DNA from: Nocardia goodfellowii
GTDB taxonomy: Bacteria > Actinomycetota > Actinomycetes > Mycobacteriales > Mycobacteriaceae
DNA length: 64,000 bases
NCBI RefSeq assembly: GCF_017875645.1
Contig: NZ_JAGGMR010000001.1
Coordinates: 744,001-808,000 of the forward strand
Reading direction: 5' to 3'
Below, in pieces: positions 8,921-18,000 of the stretch (position 1 is the first letter of the stretch; each line of letters begins with the position of its first letter). Made by a program: the position numbers and the translations under genes. Under the pieces are notes generated by a model. The model saw only the letters and a list, made by a program, of their open reading frames with translations, had not been told where the DNA came from and did not search any database.

Positions 8921-10203
8921 CGTGCACCTCCCTGGGGGACGGTATCCGCCGGAGCCTGCGTAGGCGGCGGGGCGGGTGAGCTGAGCGGCGCCGGGTTTTC
9001 CAGCGGCACGGTCAGGCCGGGGATCGCGGGCAGCCCCGGAATCGAGGGCAGGCCGGGAATGGACGGAGCCGGTGCCGCGGGCGCGGGCGTGGCCAGCGGC
9101 GCGGTGGCCGGATTGCCGCCGTCGGTGGCCGTGCTGGGGGCGAAGCTACCGACCACGCCTTCCGGACCACCGAACCGGCCGCCGAGCGGCGTACCGGAGA
9201 GCCAGTTGGCGTCCAGTCGCTTGCCGGTCAGGTCCACGGTGATCCACAGGTTCAGGTAGTCGCCCTTGATCGCCTTGGTGATGTTCTTCATCGGGAAGGG
9301 GAAGGTCGGCAGGATCTTCAGCGCCTCGATGAGGTTGGTGCCGGTATCGGCGAGCGTGTTCAGAATCGGTGCGAGGTTGGCGAGGTTGGTCTTCAGGTCC
9401 TCGCCGCTGGCGTCGACGATCCGGTCGGCCACATCGCTCAGATCACCGAGCGCGGTGACCGCGTCGGTGATGCTGCGCGTGCGGTCGGCCAGCACGGTGA
9501 GCGCCGGATGGATCTCGTCGATCGCCTTGCCGATGACATCGCGCTGCTCGGCCAGCTGACCGCCCAGGTAGTCCAGGCCCTCCATCGCCCTGATGATGTC
9601 GGCGGTCTGCTGGTTCAGTCCGGTGGTCAGCGTGTTCAACTGCGGCAGCAGGTCGCGGATATCGTTCTCGCGTCCGTGCAGCGCCGTATTGAGCTCGCGG
9701 GTAATGGTTTCCAGTTGCGAGATGCCGCCGCCGTTGAGCACCACCGACAGCGAGGACAGCACCTGCTCGGTGGTGGGGTAGGCCCCGGCTCGCTCCAGCG
9801 GAATGACGTCCCCGGCCTTCAGCCGGCCCACCGGCGCCGCCTCAGTCGGCTCGGCCAGCTCGAGGTGATTGCTGCCGAGCAAACTGGTCTGCCCGATCTT
9901 GGCCACCGCGTTGGCGGGCAGGTGGACATCGGGATGCAACGCGACGGTGACCAGCGCGTGCCAGCCCTCCACCGTGATCTCGGTGACGGTCCCGACCACC
10001 ACATCCGAGACGCGCACCGGCGAATTCCGGGTCAGGGTGGTGACATTCGGCATCTGGATGCGCACTTCGTAGGCGTTCTCGGCGACCTCGGCGCCGGGCA
10101 GCGGCATCGAATTCAGTCCGTCCCACTCGCAACCAGAGACCGTCAGCGTCACCGCGACGCCGAGCGCGAGCGCGATGCCGCGTCTGCGCGATTTGCCGAT
10201 CAT
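8917..10203 (-). CDS. mce4E: Mce family lipoprotein Mce4E
   Basis: A 428-residue Mce protein and the lipoprotein subunit of the complex: a basic start and hydrophobic stretch end in the lipobox VSGC with lipid-modified Cys25. The MlaD/Mce domain follows (about 45-125, VRIQMPNVTTLTRNSPVRV), then coiled helical segments and a Pro/Ala-rich tail after residue 350 (IPGLPSIPGLPAIPGL). E-type Mce subunits are always lipoproteins, so this supports the subunit order. Overlaps mce4D and mce4F by 4 bases each. Confidence 0.93.
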   Translation of the reverse strand: MIGKSRRRGIALALGVAVTLTVSGCEWDGLNSMPLPGAEVAENAYEVRIQMPNVTTLTRNSPVRVSDVVVGTVTEITVEGWHALVTVALHPDVHLPANAVAKIGQTSLLGSNHLELAEPTEAAPVGRLKAGDVIPLERAGAYPTTEQVLSSLSVVLNGGGISQLETITRELNTALHGRENDIRDLLPQLNTLTTGLNQQTADIIRAMEGLDYLGGQLAEQRDVIGKAIDEIHPALTVLADRTRSITDAVTALGDLSDVADRIVDASGEDLKTNLANLAPILNTLADTGTNLIEALKILPTFPFPMKNITKAIKGDYLNLWITVDLTGKRLDANWLSGTPLGGRFGGPEGVVGSFAPSTATDGGNPATAPLATPAPAAPAPSIPGLPSIPGLPAIPGLTVPLENPAPLSSPAPPPTQAPADTVPQGGAR

Positions 10204-11495
10204 CGCGTTCCTCCTGGAATGGCAAGGCCGGCCACGTCACTGGGGACCGAGACCTCGGGCGCGGCCGCACCGGCCAGACTCGGCGGGCTGTAGACGAGCT
10301 GGTCCGGGAAGGCGTGCACGCCGGTGGCCGGGTTGGTCAGGATCGGCGCGTAGTTCATGGCGACCGAGCTGATCACCGGCGCGACCATCTGCGCGCAGAG
10401 TTCGGCGCTGCGCCGGGAATCGTTGTCCTCGAGCGCGTCGATCGAGCCGCACAACCAGCTCATCGGATCGGCGGGCTGGTTCAGCGCCAGCGCGCCGCCG
10501 AGCGTGCCCTGGGCGGGGCTGTAGATCTGATAGAAGTTCACCAGCGCGGTGGGCCCGGAATGCAGCACCCGCTCGATCTCGGGTCGCTTGTCCAGCAGGA
10601 TCTGGGTGACATCGGCGAGCCGGGACACGCCCTCGGTGAGTTCGCTGCCACTGCCCTCGATGAACCGCTGCACATCGGCCAGTGCGACATCCAGATTGTC
10701 CAGTCCCGCACCGAGATCGGCGGACGTGTCGGCCAGGACGTCGGAGACCGAAGCCAACCGCCCGCCGAACTGCACGATCTGCTCGTTGCTGGCCGAAAGC
10801 ACCTCGACGAACTTCTGCAGGTTGCGGATGGTGCCGAAAAGATCGGTGCGGCCGTCGGACAGCGTGGTCAGCGTCGCGGACAGCTCACGCAGGGTGTCGC
10901 GGAACTTCTGCCCGTTGCCGTCGATATTGTCGGCGGCGGTATTGACGAACCGCCCGAACGACCCCTGGGAGTCGTCGCCGACCGGGCCCAAAGCCGTGGT
11001 CAACTTGGCCAATTCGGCCTTGATGTCATCCCATTCGACCGGCACCGCGGTGCGCTCGATCGGGATCGCGGCATTGTCGGCGAGTTTCGGCCCGCCGGTG
11101 TAGGCGGGCGCCAGCTGAATGAACCGGGCCGACACCAGTGACGGCGAGATGATCACCGCTTTCGCGTCGGCGGGAACATCGATACCGCGATTCAGGGTGA
11201 TCTCGACCTTGACCTGGTCCCGGCCGGGCTCGATCTTGTCGATCCGGCCCACCTCGACGCCGAGCACCCGCACCTCATCGCCCTCGTACAGGCCATTGGT
11301 GGACGGGAAGTAGGCGGTGAGGTTGGTTTTGCCGATCCGATCGACACCGTTGTACACCCCGACCACGACCAGCGCCGCGACCAGCGCACCGGCAGTCATC
11401 AGCACCCAGCGCGGCAGCTTCGCGATCTTGTTCTGCCGGGGGACGACAGCCGTCGGAGCCTGCGGAGACGGCGGGGCGGGTGAGCTCTGCGTCAT
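10200..11495 (-). CDS. mce4D: Mce family protein Mce4D
   Basis: A 431-residue Mce subunit. The cytoplasmic N-terminus (1-30) is Pro/Ala-rich, a transmembrane helix lies at about 33-53, and the MlaD/Mce domain starts at TNLTAYFPSTNGLYEGDEV; long amphipathic helices and a Pro/Ala C-terminus complete it. I chose the ATG at 11495 because it overlaps the mce4C stop (ATGA); the open frame upstream to 11654 is the shadow of mce4C. It is part of the sterol-import tunnel. Confidence 0.93.
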   Translation of the reverse strand: MTQSSPAPPSPQAPTAVVPRQNKIAKLPRWVLMTAGALVAALVVVGVYNGVDRIGKTNLTAYFPSTNGLYEGDEVRVLGVEVGRIDKIEPGRDQVKVEITLNRGIDVPADAKAVIISPSLVSARFIQLAPAYTGGPKLADNAAIPIERTAVPVEWDDIKAELAKLTTALGPVGDDSQGSFGRFVNTAADNIDGNGQKFRDTLRELSATLTTLSDGRTDLFGTIRNLQKFVEVLSASNEQIVQFGGRLASVSDVLADTSADLGAGLDNLDVALADVQRFIEGSGSELTEGVSRLADVTQILLDKRPEIERVLHSGPTALVNFYQIYSPAQGTLGGALALNQPADPMSWLCGSIDALEDNDSRRSAELCAQMVAPVISSVAMNYAPILTNPATGVHAFPDQLVYSPPSLAGAAAPEVSVPSDVAGLAIPGGTR

Positions 11496-12607
11496 CGCGG
11501 CGGATCCTCTTCTGACGGGCGGATGGTGGTGAACGGGTTCGGGTCGAGGAACATCTTGCGGAGATCCTCCGGCAGGTGCTGCGGCCAGGTGATCGAGTCC
11601 GAAAGGATCTGCAGGGCGGGCGAATTCAGATTCACGGCGTAGGCGTTGAACCACGGACCGCTGCCGACCTGCTCGCCGAGCGCGGCCGCGTAGGGCCCCA
11701 GATTGTCCATCGCGTCATACAGGTTCTGCTTGTTGCGCTCGAGCACCCCCAGCACCGAATTCAGCCGGTCCAGCGTGTTCTTCAACTGCGGCTCGTTGTC
11801 GTTGACCAATCCGGTCAGCTGCTGGGCGATCCCGTTGACGTTGACGATCAGCTGGCCGATGGCGGCGCGGCGCCGGTCCAGCTCGCCGAGCAGATTGTTG
11901 CCGTCGAGCAGCAGCGCGTTGATCTGATTGCCGCGGTCGGCCAGGACCTTGGTGACGCTCTGGGCCCGGGTGAGCAGTTGGGTCAACGCCTCGTCGCGAG
12001 TGTTGATGCTGCGCGACAATGCCGTAACTCCGTCCAACGCGGATCGCAGCGGCGCCGGGGTGTCGGCGAAGGTCTCGGAGAGGGCGTCCAGCGTCTTGTC
12101 GACCTGCTGCATATCCAGGCCCTGCACCGTCGCGCCCAGCTCGCTCAGCGCGTCGTTGAGCGAATACGGCGACGTGGTGCGCTCCAGCGGAATCGTGTCC
12201 TCTTTGCGCAACGCTCCGTGGCCGGTCGGCGTGACCTCCAGCGACTTGCGCCCGAGCACCGTGTTCGTCTTGATCGCGGCGGAAGTCTTGTCCCCCAGCA
12301 CGATCGCCTCGTCGAGACTGAACTTGACCAGCACCTTCGCGCCGTCCAGTTCCACCTTGTCGACCTGGCCGGAGCGCACACCCGCGACCTGTACCGCGTC
12401 GCCCGGCACCAGCCCGCCCGCGTCCGCGAAGTAGGCGGTGAAGTTCGCGCCGCCCCGGATAAACGGCAGCTGGGTGAACTGCAACGCGGTCAGCGAGATA
12501 CACAGCGCCACCACGATGCCGACCACACCGATGGTGATCGCCGGTGACTTCTGCGGGACGGCGGGAGGCGCGGCCGCCGAAGCGGATGAGTTCTGTGTGT
12601 CAGCCAT
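11492..12607 (-). CDS. mce4C: Mce family protein Mce4C
   Basis: A 371-residue Mce subunit with a short cytoplasmic N-terminus, a transmembrane helix (about 25-47), an MlaD/Mce domain (about 55-135, with ANFTAYFADAGGLVPGDAV) and helical segments. The start at 12607 (ATGGCTGA) overlaps the mce4B stop by 8 bases. An in-frame codon at 12637 would add ten residues inside mce4B and is less likely. Confidence 0.92.
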   Translation of the reverse strand: MADTQNSSASAAAPPAVPQKSPAITIGVVGIVVALCISLTALQFTQLPFIRGGANFTAYFADAGGLVPGDAVQVAGVRSGQVDKVELDGAKVLVKFSLDEAIVLGDKTSAAIKTNTVLGRKSLEVTPTGHGALRKEDTIPLERTTSPYSLNDALSELGATVQGLDMQQVDKTLDALSETFADTPAPLRSALDGVTALSRSINTRDEALTQLLTRAQSVTKVLADRGNQINALLLDGNNLLGELDRRRAAIGQLIVNVNGIAQQLTGLVNDNEPQLKNTLDRLNSVLGVLERNKQNLYDAMDNLGPYAAALGEQVGSGPWFNAYAVNLNSPALQILSDSITWPQHLPEDLRKMFLDPNPFTTIRPSEEDPPR

Positions 12608-13628
12608 CAGACGAGCACCTCCCCGTATCCTGCCCACCGGGCAGGGACATCTCGATCGGCCTGCCGTCCGGTCCGTCCACGAGCAACCAGGTTCCGCAGA
12701 TGTAGAGCTGCAGGAACGAGCCGTACGCGCCGATCCGGATCAGCTTCTTGTAGGTTTCGGGCAGGCGCTCGAGCACCCACTGCAGGGTGTCCTGGCCGTT
12801 GTCCAGGTTGGTGGACAACCGTCCGAGCCCGTTGATGGTCCCGGCCAGGTCCGGCCGGGCCTGGGCGAGCAGGTCGGTCAGGTCACCGGTGGCGCCGGCG
12901 ATCCGTGGGATCGCGTCGCCGATCGGATCCTTGTTCTCGGCCAAACCGGTGATCAGGCGCTGCAATTCGTCGAGTGTGGTGGCGAATTGATCACCGCGCT
13001 GATCGATGGTCGCGAGCACCGTGTTCAGGTTGTTGATCACGTTGCCGATCAGTTGGTCGCGCTCGGACAGCGTCTTGGCGAACGAGCCGCCGCTGTTCAG
13101 CAGCGAGACCAGCGTGCCGCCCTGGCCTTGGAAGATATGCAGCAGCGCGTTGGTCAGATCGTTGACCTGACCCGGATCCAGCCCGCGCAGCAGTGGTTTG
13201 AACCCGCCGAGCAGCATGTCCAGATCCAGGGCGGGCGCGGTCTTCTCCTTGCCGATGGTGCCGCCCTCGCGCAGGGTTTCCGCGTCGCCCGGCCCCTCCC
13301 GCAGTTCCAGGTAGCGATCGCCGACCAGGTTTTCGTATTTGATCGTCGCGCGGGTGCTGGTGAGCAATCGGTGGCGCCGGTCCACATCGAACTCGACGTG
13401 GGCGAGGTTGTCCTTGCCGACCTTCACCTCGGTGACCGAGCCGACCGGTACGCCGGCGATGCGGACCTTCGCGCCGGGCAGCATGCCCGAGGAACTGGTG
13501 AACACCGCGTGGTAGGCGTATTCGCGCGAGAAACGCATCTGGCTGAACACGACCACCAGCCCGGCGAAGATCAGCGTCATCACCAGCGTGAAGATCGTCA
13601 GTTTGACTGTCGTGGCGGTGTTTTTCAC
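12600..13628 (-). CDS. mce4B: Mce family protein Mce4B
   Basis: A 342-residue Mce subunit. It starts with GTG at 13628, which overlaps the mce4A stop in a GTGA; the frame is open further up but that is the shadow of mce4A. Residues 9-29 form a membrane helix (KLTIFTLVMTLIFAGLVVV), the MlaD/Mce domain spans about 38-120 (VFTSSSGMLPGAKVRIAGVP), helical needle follows, and the C-terminus carries LYICGTWLLVDGPDG. Third gene of the importer after the two permeases and mce4A. Confidence 0.92.
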   Translation of the reverse strand: MKNTATTVKLTIFTLVMTLIFAGLVVVFSQMRFSREYAYHAVFTSSSGMLPGAKVRIAGVPVGSVTEVKVGKDNLAHVEFDVDRRHRLLTSTRATIKYENLVGDRYLELREGPGDAETLREGGTIGKEKTAPALDLDMLLGGFKPLLRGLDPGQVNDLTNALLHIFQGQGGTLVSLLNSGGSFAKTLSERDQLIGNVINNLNTVLATIDQRGDQFATTLDELQRLITGLAENKDPIGDAIPRIAGATGDLTDLLAQARPDLAGTINGLGRLSTNLDNGQDTLQWVLERLPETYKKLIRIGAYGSFLQLYICGTWLLVDGPDGRPIEMSLPGGQDTGRCSSDG

Positions 13629-14797
13629 AGCTTGGGGACCCCCGGCAGACCAGAGAAGAGGATTTGCAGGACCTTGGGCGGGTTGTCGTGCAGCCGCAGC
13701 GGCGTCGCGTTCGGCACGAACGGCGCGCCCGCGCTGGTGTCGGTGACGACGTAGTCGGCATGGCTGTCCGGCGCCCGGTTCGTCACGCCCGAGCAATGCG
13801 GTCCGCCGGTGGCGTTCACCTTCGGCAGGTCGTCCGGGTAGGTGTAGGGCTTGGACCCCATCTGGAAGTTGGTGTTCATGCCGACGCCGTCGTACATGCC
13901 GCCGAAGATCTCCTCGGCCAGCGGCATCAGTTCGCCGATGCCGTTGATCAAGCATTCGGTGCCCGAGTTGTAGTCGTAGAGCAACTGCACGGTCGGGGTC
14001 ATCAGGTCCAGCGCCGTGATCAGGCGGGTTTCGTTCTCGCGCAGCACCGAACCGGTGGTGTCGGCCAGGCCGATCACGTTGGTCAGCAGCTCGTCGACGT
14101 TGCCGGCTTCCTCGGCGAAGGTGCGGCTGGTCGTGGTGGCGTTGTTCATCACGGCCAGGAAGTCCTGGGCGGTGTCGCCGTAGATCCCGGTCACCTCGGC
14201 GGTCTTGCCCAGATCCTGTTGCAGGGTGGGCAGATACGGGTTGACCGGGTCGCGCAGGTAGGAGTTGCTGGTGCTCAGCAGCTCGCCCAGTTGCTGTCCA
14301 CGACCCTGCAGCGCGGTACCCAGCGCCGCCATGGTCGCGTTCAGCTTGTCCGGCTCCACCTTGGCCAGCAGATCGGACAGGTGCTGGAACAGGGTGTTGA
14401 ATTCGACCGTCACCTTCGACGCGGCGATGCTCGCGCCGGGCTTCAGCGCGGTCTTCGACGGCTGTTCCGGGACAATGAAATTGACGTACTTGGCGCCGAA
14501 CACCGTGGTGGAGCGAATGTCCACGCCCGCGTTGTCGGGCACCAGCTTCAGCTGGTCGGGATCGATCTCCAGGCTCAGCCGGGCCGACTCGGCGGAGTGC
14601 TCGACCGAGGCGACCCGTCCGATCTCGACGCCGCGCACCTTCACCTTGGCGTCGGTGTCGAGCACCAGGCCGCTGCGCGGCGCGGTCACGGTGATGGTCT
14701 CGGTCGAGGTGAACCCGCCGACGAACATGACCATCGCCACCGCGACGAGGGCGGCCAGCGTGAGCACCATTGCGGCGCCGGCCAATTTGAGCTTCAT
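13625..14797 (-). CDS. mce4A: Mce family protein Mce4A
   Basis: A 390-residue Mce subunit, first of the six. A signal-anchor helix occupies about residues 4-28, the MlaD/Mce domain lies at 35-115 (TITVTAPRSGLVLDTDAKV, then VRSTTVFGAKYVNF-type strands), and long helices lead to a C-terminal domain with Cys (TECLINGIGELMP, GPHCSGVTN). Start ATG at 14797, 14 bases after the yrbE4B stop. In mycobacteria and rhodococci Mce4 imports cholesterol and other sterols; the neighbouring sterol genes support the same substrate here. Confidence 0.93.
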   Translation of the reverse strand: MKLKLAGAAMVLTLAALVAVAMVMFVGGFTSTETITVTAPRSGLVLDTDAKVKVRGVEIGRVASVEHSAESARLSLEIDPDQLKLVPDNAGVDIRSTTVFGAKYVNFIVPEQPSKTALKPGASIAASKVTVEFNTLFQHLSDLLAKVEPDKLNATMAALGTALQGRGQQLGELLSTSNSYLRDPVNPYLPTLQQDLGKTAEVTGIYGDTAQDFLAVMNNATTTSRTFAEEAGNVDELLTNVIGLADTTGSVLRENETRLITALDLMTPTVQLLYDYNSGTECLINGIGELMPLAEEIFGGMYDGVGMNTNFQMGSKPYTYPDDLPKVNATGGPHCSGVTNRAPDSHADYVVTDTSAGAPFVPNATPLRLHDNPPKVLQILFSGLPGVPKL

Positions 14798-14811
14798 CGT
14801 TCGTATACCGC

Positions 14812-15663
14812 TTATCCGGAGAGGTGGAAGTTGCCGGAGGTGCCGTAGATGGCCAGCGACACCAGCAGGGTCACCGTGACCACCGCGACCAGCGAGGCGC
14901 GCACCGCGTTGCCGACCGCGATGCCGACGCCCACCGGGCCGCCCGCGGCCGTAAAGCCGTAGTAGGTGTGAATCATCATGACCGCCAGGGCCATCAAGAT
15001 GGCCTGCGCGAACGACCACAGGATGTCGCTCGGGATCAGGAAGGTCGAGAAGTAGTGGTCGTAGACGCCGGCGGACTGCCCGTAGATGACCACGGTGGCG
15101 AACCGCGCGGCCAGGAAGGACGCGATCACCGCGAGCGCGTACAGCGGAATGATCGCGATCATCCCGGCCAGCACCCGGGTGCCGACCAGGTACGGCACCG
15201 GCCGGATGGCCATGGTCTCGAGCGCGTCGATCTCCTCGGAGACCCGCATGGCGCCCAGCTGCGCGGTCGAACCCGCGCCGATGGTGGCCGCCAGGCCGAT
15301 TCCGGAGATCACCGGCGCCGCGATGCGCACATTGATGAACGCGGAGAAGAAGCCGGTCAGCGCCTCGACGCCGATATTGCCGAGCGAGCTGTAGCCCTGC
15401 ACCGCGATGGTGCCGCCGGCGAACAGCGTGAGGAATCCGACGATCACCACGGTGCCGCCGATCACCGCCAAAGCGCCTGTGCCCATGCTGATCTCGGCGA
15501 TCAGGCGGATGGTCTCGGTGCGGTAGTGCAGCAGCGCGCGCGGCAGCGAGGCCACCGTCTCGCCATAGAACATCGCCTGCTTGCCGATCGAGTCCAGCGA
15601 GTCCGACATGCGCCGGACGCGACGCGTCGCCTTCGGGAACCGGGAACTGATTACGAAAGCCAC
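14812..15663 (-). CDS. yrbE4B: YrbE4B, MlaE-family permease
   Basis: A 283-residue multi-pass inner-membrane protein of the MlaE/YrbE permease family. The coupling region AATIGAGSTAQLGAMRVSEEIDALE is clear (G-rich loop contacting the ATPase), as are YSSLGNIGVEALTGFFSAF and the C-terminal HTYYGFTAAGGPVGVG. I use the GTG at 15663, four bases after yrbE4A, giving the same length class as the mycobacterial protein; an internal ATG at 15609 would lose 18 residues. It pairs with YrbE4A; the shared MceG-type ATPase is not in this window. Confidence 0.92.
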   Translation of the reverse strand: MAFVISSRFPKATRRVRRMSDSLDSIGKQAMFYGETVASLPRALLHYRTETIRLIAEISMGTGALAVIGGTVVIVGFLTLFAGGTIAVQGYSSLGNIGVEALTGFFSAFINVRIAAPVISGIGLAATIGAGSTAQLGAMRVSEEIDALETMAIRPVPYLVGTRVLAGMIAIIPLYALAVIASFLAARFATVVIYGQSAGVYDHYFSTFLIPSDILWSFAQAILMALAVMMIHTYYGFTAAGGPVGVGIAVGNAVRASLVAVVTVTLLVSLAIYGTSGNFHLSG

Positions 15664-15667
15664 CGGA

Positions 15668-16432
15668 TCACCGCGCCGCGAACTTGATACCGACCGCGGT
15701 CGCGACGACGTTCACCACGAACAACGCCATGAACGCGAAGACGACGGTCTGGTTCACCGCGTCACCGACGCTCTTGGGTCCACCTTTGACGTTCAATCCG
15801 AGATAACAGGCGACCAGTCCGGCGATCAGCCCGAACAGCCCGGCCTTCACCTCGGAGATGATCAGCTCGGGCAGATGGGTCAGCAGGGTGATGCCGTTGA
15901 CGAAGGAACCGGGGTTGACGTCCTGCAGATACACCGAGAACAGGAATCCGCCGACGATGCCGATGGTGCACACCAGGCTGTTCAGCAGCAGGGCCACGAA
16001 CATCGAGGCCAGGACCCGCGGCACCACGAGTCGGTGGATCGGGTCGATGCCGAGCACCTTCATGGCGTCGATTTCTTCGCGAATGGTGCGGGCTCCCAGG
16101 TCCGCGCAGACCGCGGTAGCGCCCGCGCCGGCCACGATCAGCACGGTGACCATCGGGCCGATCTGCGTGACGGCGCCGAAGGCCGCGCCCGCTCCGCTGA
16201 GGTCGGCGGCGCCGATCTCACGAAGCAGGATGTTCAGCGTGAAGCTCACCAGTACGGTGAACGGAATCGCGACCAGCAGGGTCGGCACAATCGAGACGCG
16301 CGCGATGAACCAGGACTGATCGATGAACTCACGCGCTTGGAAGGGCCTGCGGATGCTCGCTCGGGCGACGTCGGCGACAAGTTCGAAGAACCCCCCGACT
16401 GCCCGCAACGGCACGGCAAGGACCTCGTTCAT
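15668..16432 (-). CDS. yrbE4A: YrbE4A, MlaE-family permease
   Basis: A 254-residue multi-pass MlaE-family permease and the first gene of the mce4 operon. Motifs: GAGATAVCADLGARTIREEIDAM (coupling loop) and CYLGLNVKGGPKSVGDAVN near the C-terminus. The ATG at 16432 has a strong ribosome site (AAGGAGGA), and a KstR-type box (16510-16523) lies 77 bases upstream, fitting sterol-induced transcription of the whole operon. Confidence 0.93.
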   Translation of the reverse strand: MNEVLAVPLRAVGGFFELVADVARASIRRPFQAREFIDQSWFIARVSIVPTLLVAIPFTVLVSFTLNILLREIGAADLSGAGAAFGAVTQIGPMVTVLIVAGAGATAVCADLGARTIREEIDAMKVLGIDPIHRLVVPRVLASMFVALLLNSLVCTIGIVGGFLFSVYLQDVNPGSFVNGITLLTHLPELIISEVKAGLFGLIAGLVACYLGLNVKGGPKSVGDAVNQTVVFAFMALFVVNVVATAVGIKFAAR

Positions 16433-16509
16433 ACGCGATCCTCCTTGCTCAACGTGCTCGTATTGCTGACGGCACGGCCCCACCCAGGAGCCGCGTCGCT
16501 CGGAATGAT

Positions 16510-16523
16510 TAGAACATGTTCAC
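16510..16523. promoter_or_regulatory. KstR-type operator upstream of mce4
   Basis: TAGAACATGTTCAC matches the KstR consensus TnnAACnnGTTnnA except for the last base; the core GAACATGTTC is a perfect palindrome. It lies 77 bases before yrbE4A in a 278-base gap. KstR is the TetR repressor of upper sterol catabolism in mycobacteria and rhodococci. Confidence 0.75.
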
Positions 16524-16671
16524 CTAGCGGGCGTCAGGTTTTGGCCACTATTGAACTGCACTTATCCCCTGAATCAGCCTATGTATTTGCAACGTGTGTC
16601 AGTTTTGCTGGCTTAAGGCCTTGTGAGCCGTCACACACACCGACACCCATGTCTAACAAAGTCGAGTGCGG

Positions 16672-16696
16672 TGATCAACAATTGGTCAGTTGATCA
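16672..16696. repeat. Inverted repeat between hsd4A and yrbE4A
   Basis: TGATCAAC (16672-16679) and GTTGATCA (16689-16696) form a perfect 8-bp inverted repeat separated by 9 bases, just beyond the hsd4A stop. It could be a weak terminator or a second operator; there is no T run after it on the minus strand. Confidence 0.45.
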
Positions 16697-16710
16697 GGTA
16701 GGGCGGCCGG

Positions 16711-17613
16711 TCAGCCCAACTCGCTCAGTGCCGGGCCCGCGGAAAAGGTCTGGTCGGCCGGGCGGTCGGCGAAGTAGCCGCCGAGAGTCGAAGCCAGATC
16801 GCCGGCACTCCATTCGGCACCGTCGGCGTCGAAGCGCTGCTCCACCACCGGCGCGGCCATGAGCGCGACCATCGGCCCGTAGACCACGAACAACTGACCG
16901 CTCACCTGCTCGGACGCGGGCGAAGCCAAGAAGGCGACCAGGCGGGCCACATGCTCGGGCGCGAGCGGGTCCACCGACCCTTCCGGAGCGTCGGAGAACA
17001 CGGCCGCGGTCATCGCGGTCCGCGCGCGGGGGGCGATCGCGTTGGCGCGCACGCCATATTGGGCCAGGGCCCGCGCGGCCGTCAGCGTCAGCGCGGTGAT
17101 ACCGGCCTTGGCGGCGCCGTAGTTCGCCTGGCCCGCCGGACCCAGCAGACCCGCCTCCGAGGAGGTGTTGATCAACCGGCCGTAGATCGGCGCGCCCGCC
17201 GCCTTCGACTCGGCGCGCCAGTAGGCCGCGGCATTGCGGGTCAGCAGGAAGTGCCCGCGCAGGTGCACGGCGATCACCGCGTCGAATTCCTCGTCGGACA
17301 TGTTGAACAACATCTTGTCCCGGGTGATGCCCGCGTTGTTCACCACGATGTCGACGCCGCCGAAGGAATCCGCCGCGGTCCGAATCAACGCGTCGGCGGT
17401 GCTCCGCTCGGCGATGCTGCCCGCGACGAACTCCGCCTTCGCGCCCAAAGCCCGGATTTCGCCGAGGGTTTCGGCTACCGCGTCGCTCTCGGCGAGATCA
17501 TTGACCACCACCGAGGCGCCCGCGGCCGCCAAGGCGAGCGCCTCGGCCTTACCCAATCCGGCACCGGAACCGGTGACGATAGCTACCTTGCCGGCCAACT
17601 CGAGTTCAGTCAC
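16711..17613 (-). CDS. hsd4A: 17-beta-hydroxysteroid dehydrogenase-like SDR (Hsd4A)
   Basis: A 300-residue short-chain dehydrogenase at the Rv3502c position. It shows the NAD site GSGAGLG (about residue 15), VNDL, NNAGI, the catalytic serine in NTSSEAG and the YGAAK motif. Hsd4A-type enzymes oxidise the beta-hydroxyacyl-CoA during sterol side-chain shortening. The GTG start at 17613 has no ribosome site; instead TAGAGT on the minus strand (17620-17625) ends 6 bases upstream, suggesting a leaderless mRNA. A KstR box begins 10 bases upstream of the start. Confidence 0.9.
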   Translation of the reverse strand: MTELELAGKVAIVTGSGAGLGKAEALALAAAGASVVVNDLAESDAVAETLGEIRALGAKAEFVAGSIAERSTADALIRTAADSFGGVDIVVNNAGITRDKMLFNMSDEEFDAVIAVHLRGHFLLTRNAAAYWRAESKAAGAPIYGRLINTSSEAGLLGPAGQANYGAAKAGITALTLTAARALAQYGVRANAIAPRARTAMTAAVFSDAPEGSVDPLAPEHVARLVAFLASPASEQVSGQLFVVYGPMVALMAAPVVEQRFDADGAEWSAGDLASTLGGYFADRPADQTFSAGPALSELG

Positions 17614-17623
17614 GGGCCGACTC

Positions 17624-17637
17624 TAGAACGTGTTCCT
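17624..17637. promoter_or_regulatory. KstR-type operator at hsd4A
   Basis: TAGAACGTGTTCCT fits TnnAACnnGTTnnA at every fixed base but the last. It starts 10 bases from the hsd4A GTG and overlaps its inferred -10 hexamer, so binding would block polymerase directly. It is on the far side of fdxD (stop at 17657). Confidence 0.75.
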
Positions 17638-17656
17638 GTTAGCTGGCAAGCATCGG

Positions 17657-17845
17657 TCAGATGAGCTTGAGCGCCGCCTTCGGGCATTGCGCGACCGCGT
17701 CCTTGACATCCTCGAGCTGCTCGGCCGGGATGTCGTCCACCAGGACGTGCAGCTGATCCTCGTCATCGAGTTCGAACACGTCGGGGGCGAATCCGACGCA
17801 AATCCCGTTGGCCTCGCACTGGTCGAAATCGACTGCGACCTTCAT
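17657..17845 (-). CDS. fdxD: 3Fe-4S-type ferredoxin FdxD
   Basis: A 62-residue ferredoxin at the Rv3503c position. Cysteines at 10, 16 and 54 (CEANGIC and AVAQCPKAAL) give the three-Cys pattern of the mycobacterial 3Fe-4S or unusual-ligand ferredoxins, with Asn13 where a fourth Cys would sit. Such ferredoxins feed electrons to P450s and oxygenases of sterol breakdown. The ATG at 17845 has a good AAGGAG site. It may be transcribed with hsd4A from the KstR-box promoter at 17933, although hsd4A appears to have its own promoter. Confidence 0.9.
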   Translation of the reverse strand: MKVAVDFDQCEANGICVGFAPDVFELDDEDQLHVLVDDIPAEQLEDVKDAVAQCPKAALKLI

Positions 17846-17932
17846 GGTTACTCCTTCACTCGAGCCTCGCCGGAAGCCTACAAGCGATGGCGGCGGGCTG
17901 TGCCGGCATCGATCGGATTCCGAATCCAATAC

Positions 17933-17946
17933 TGGAACATGTTTCA
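17933..17946. promoter_or_regulatory. KstR-type operator between fdxD and fadE26
   Basis: TGGAACATGTTTCA is a perfect match to TnnAACnnGTTnnA. It sits in the divergent promoter, 87 bases from the fdxD start and 54 bases from the fadE26 start. Confidence 0.85.
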
Positions 17947-18000
17947 GTCGATATGCAATCATCGGTCTTACTCGATTCGAACGAAGGCGGAGGTAATGCC

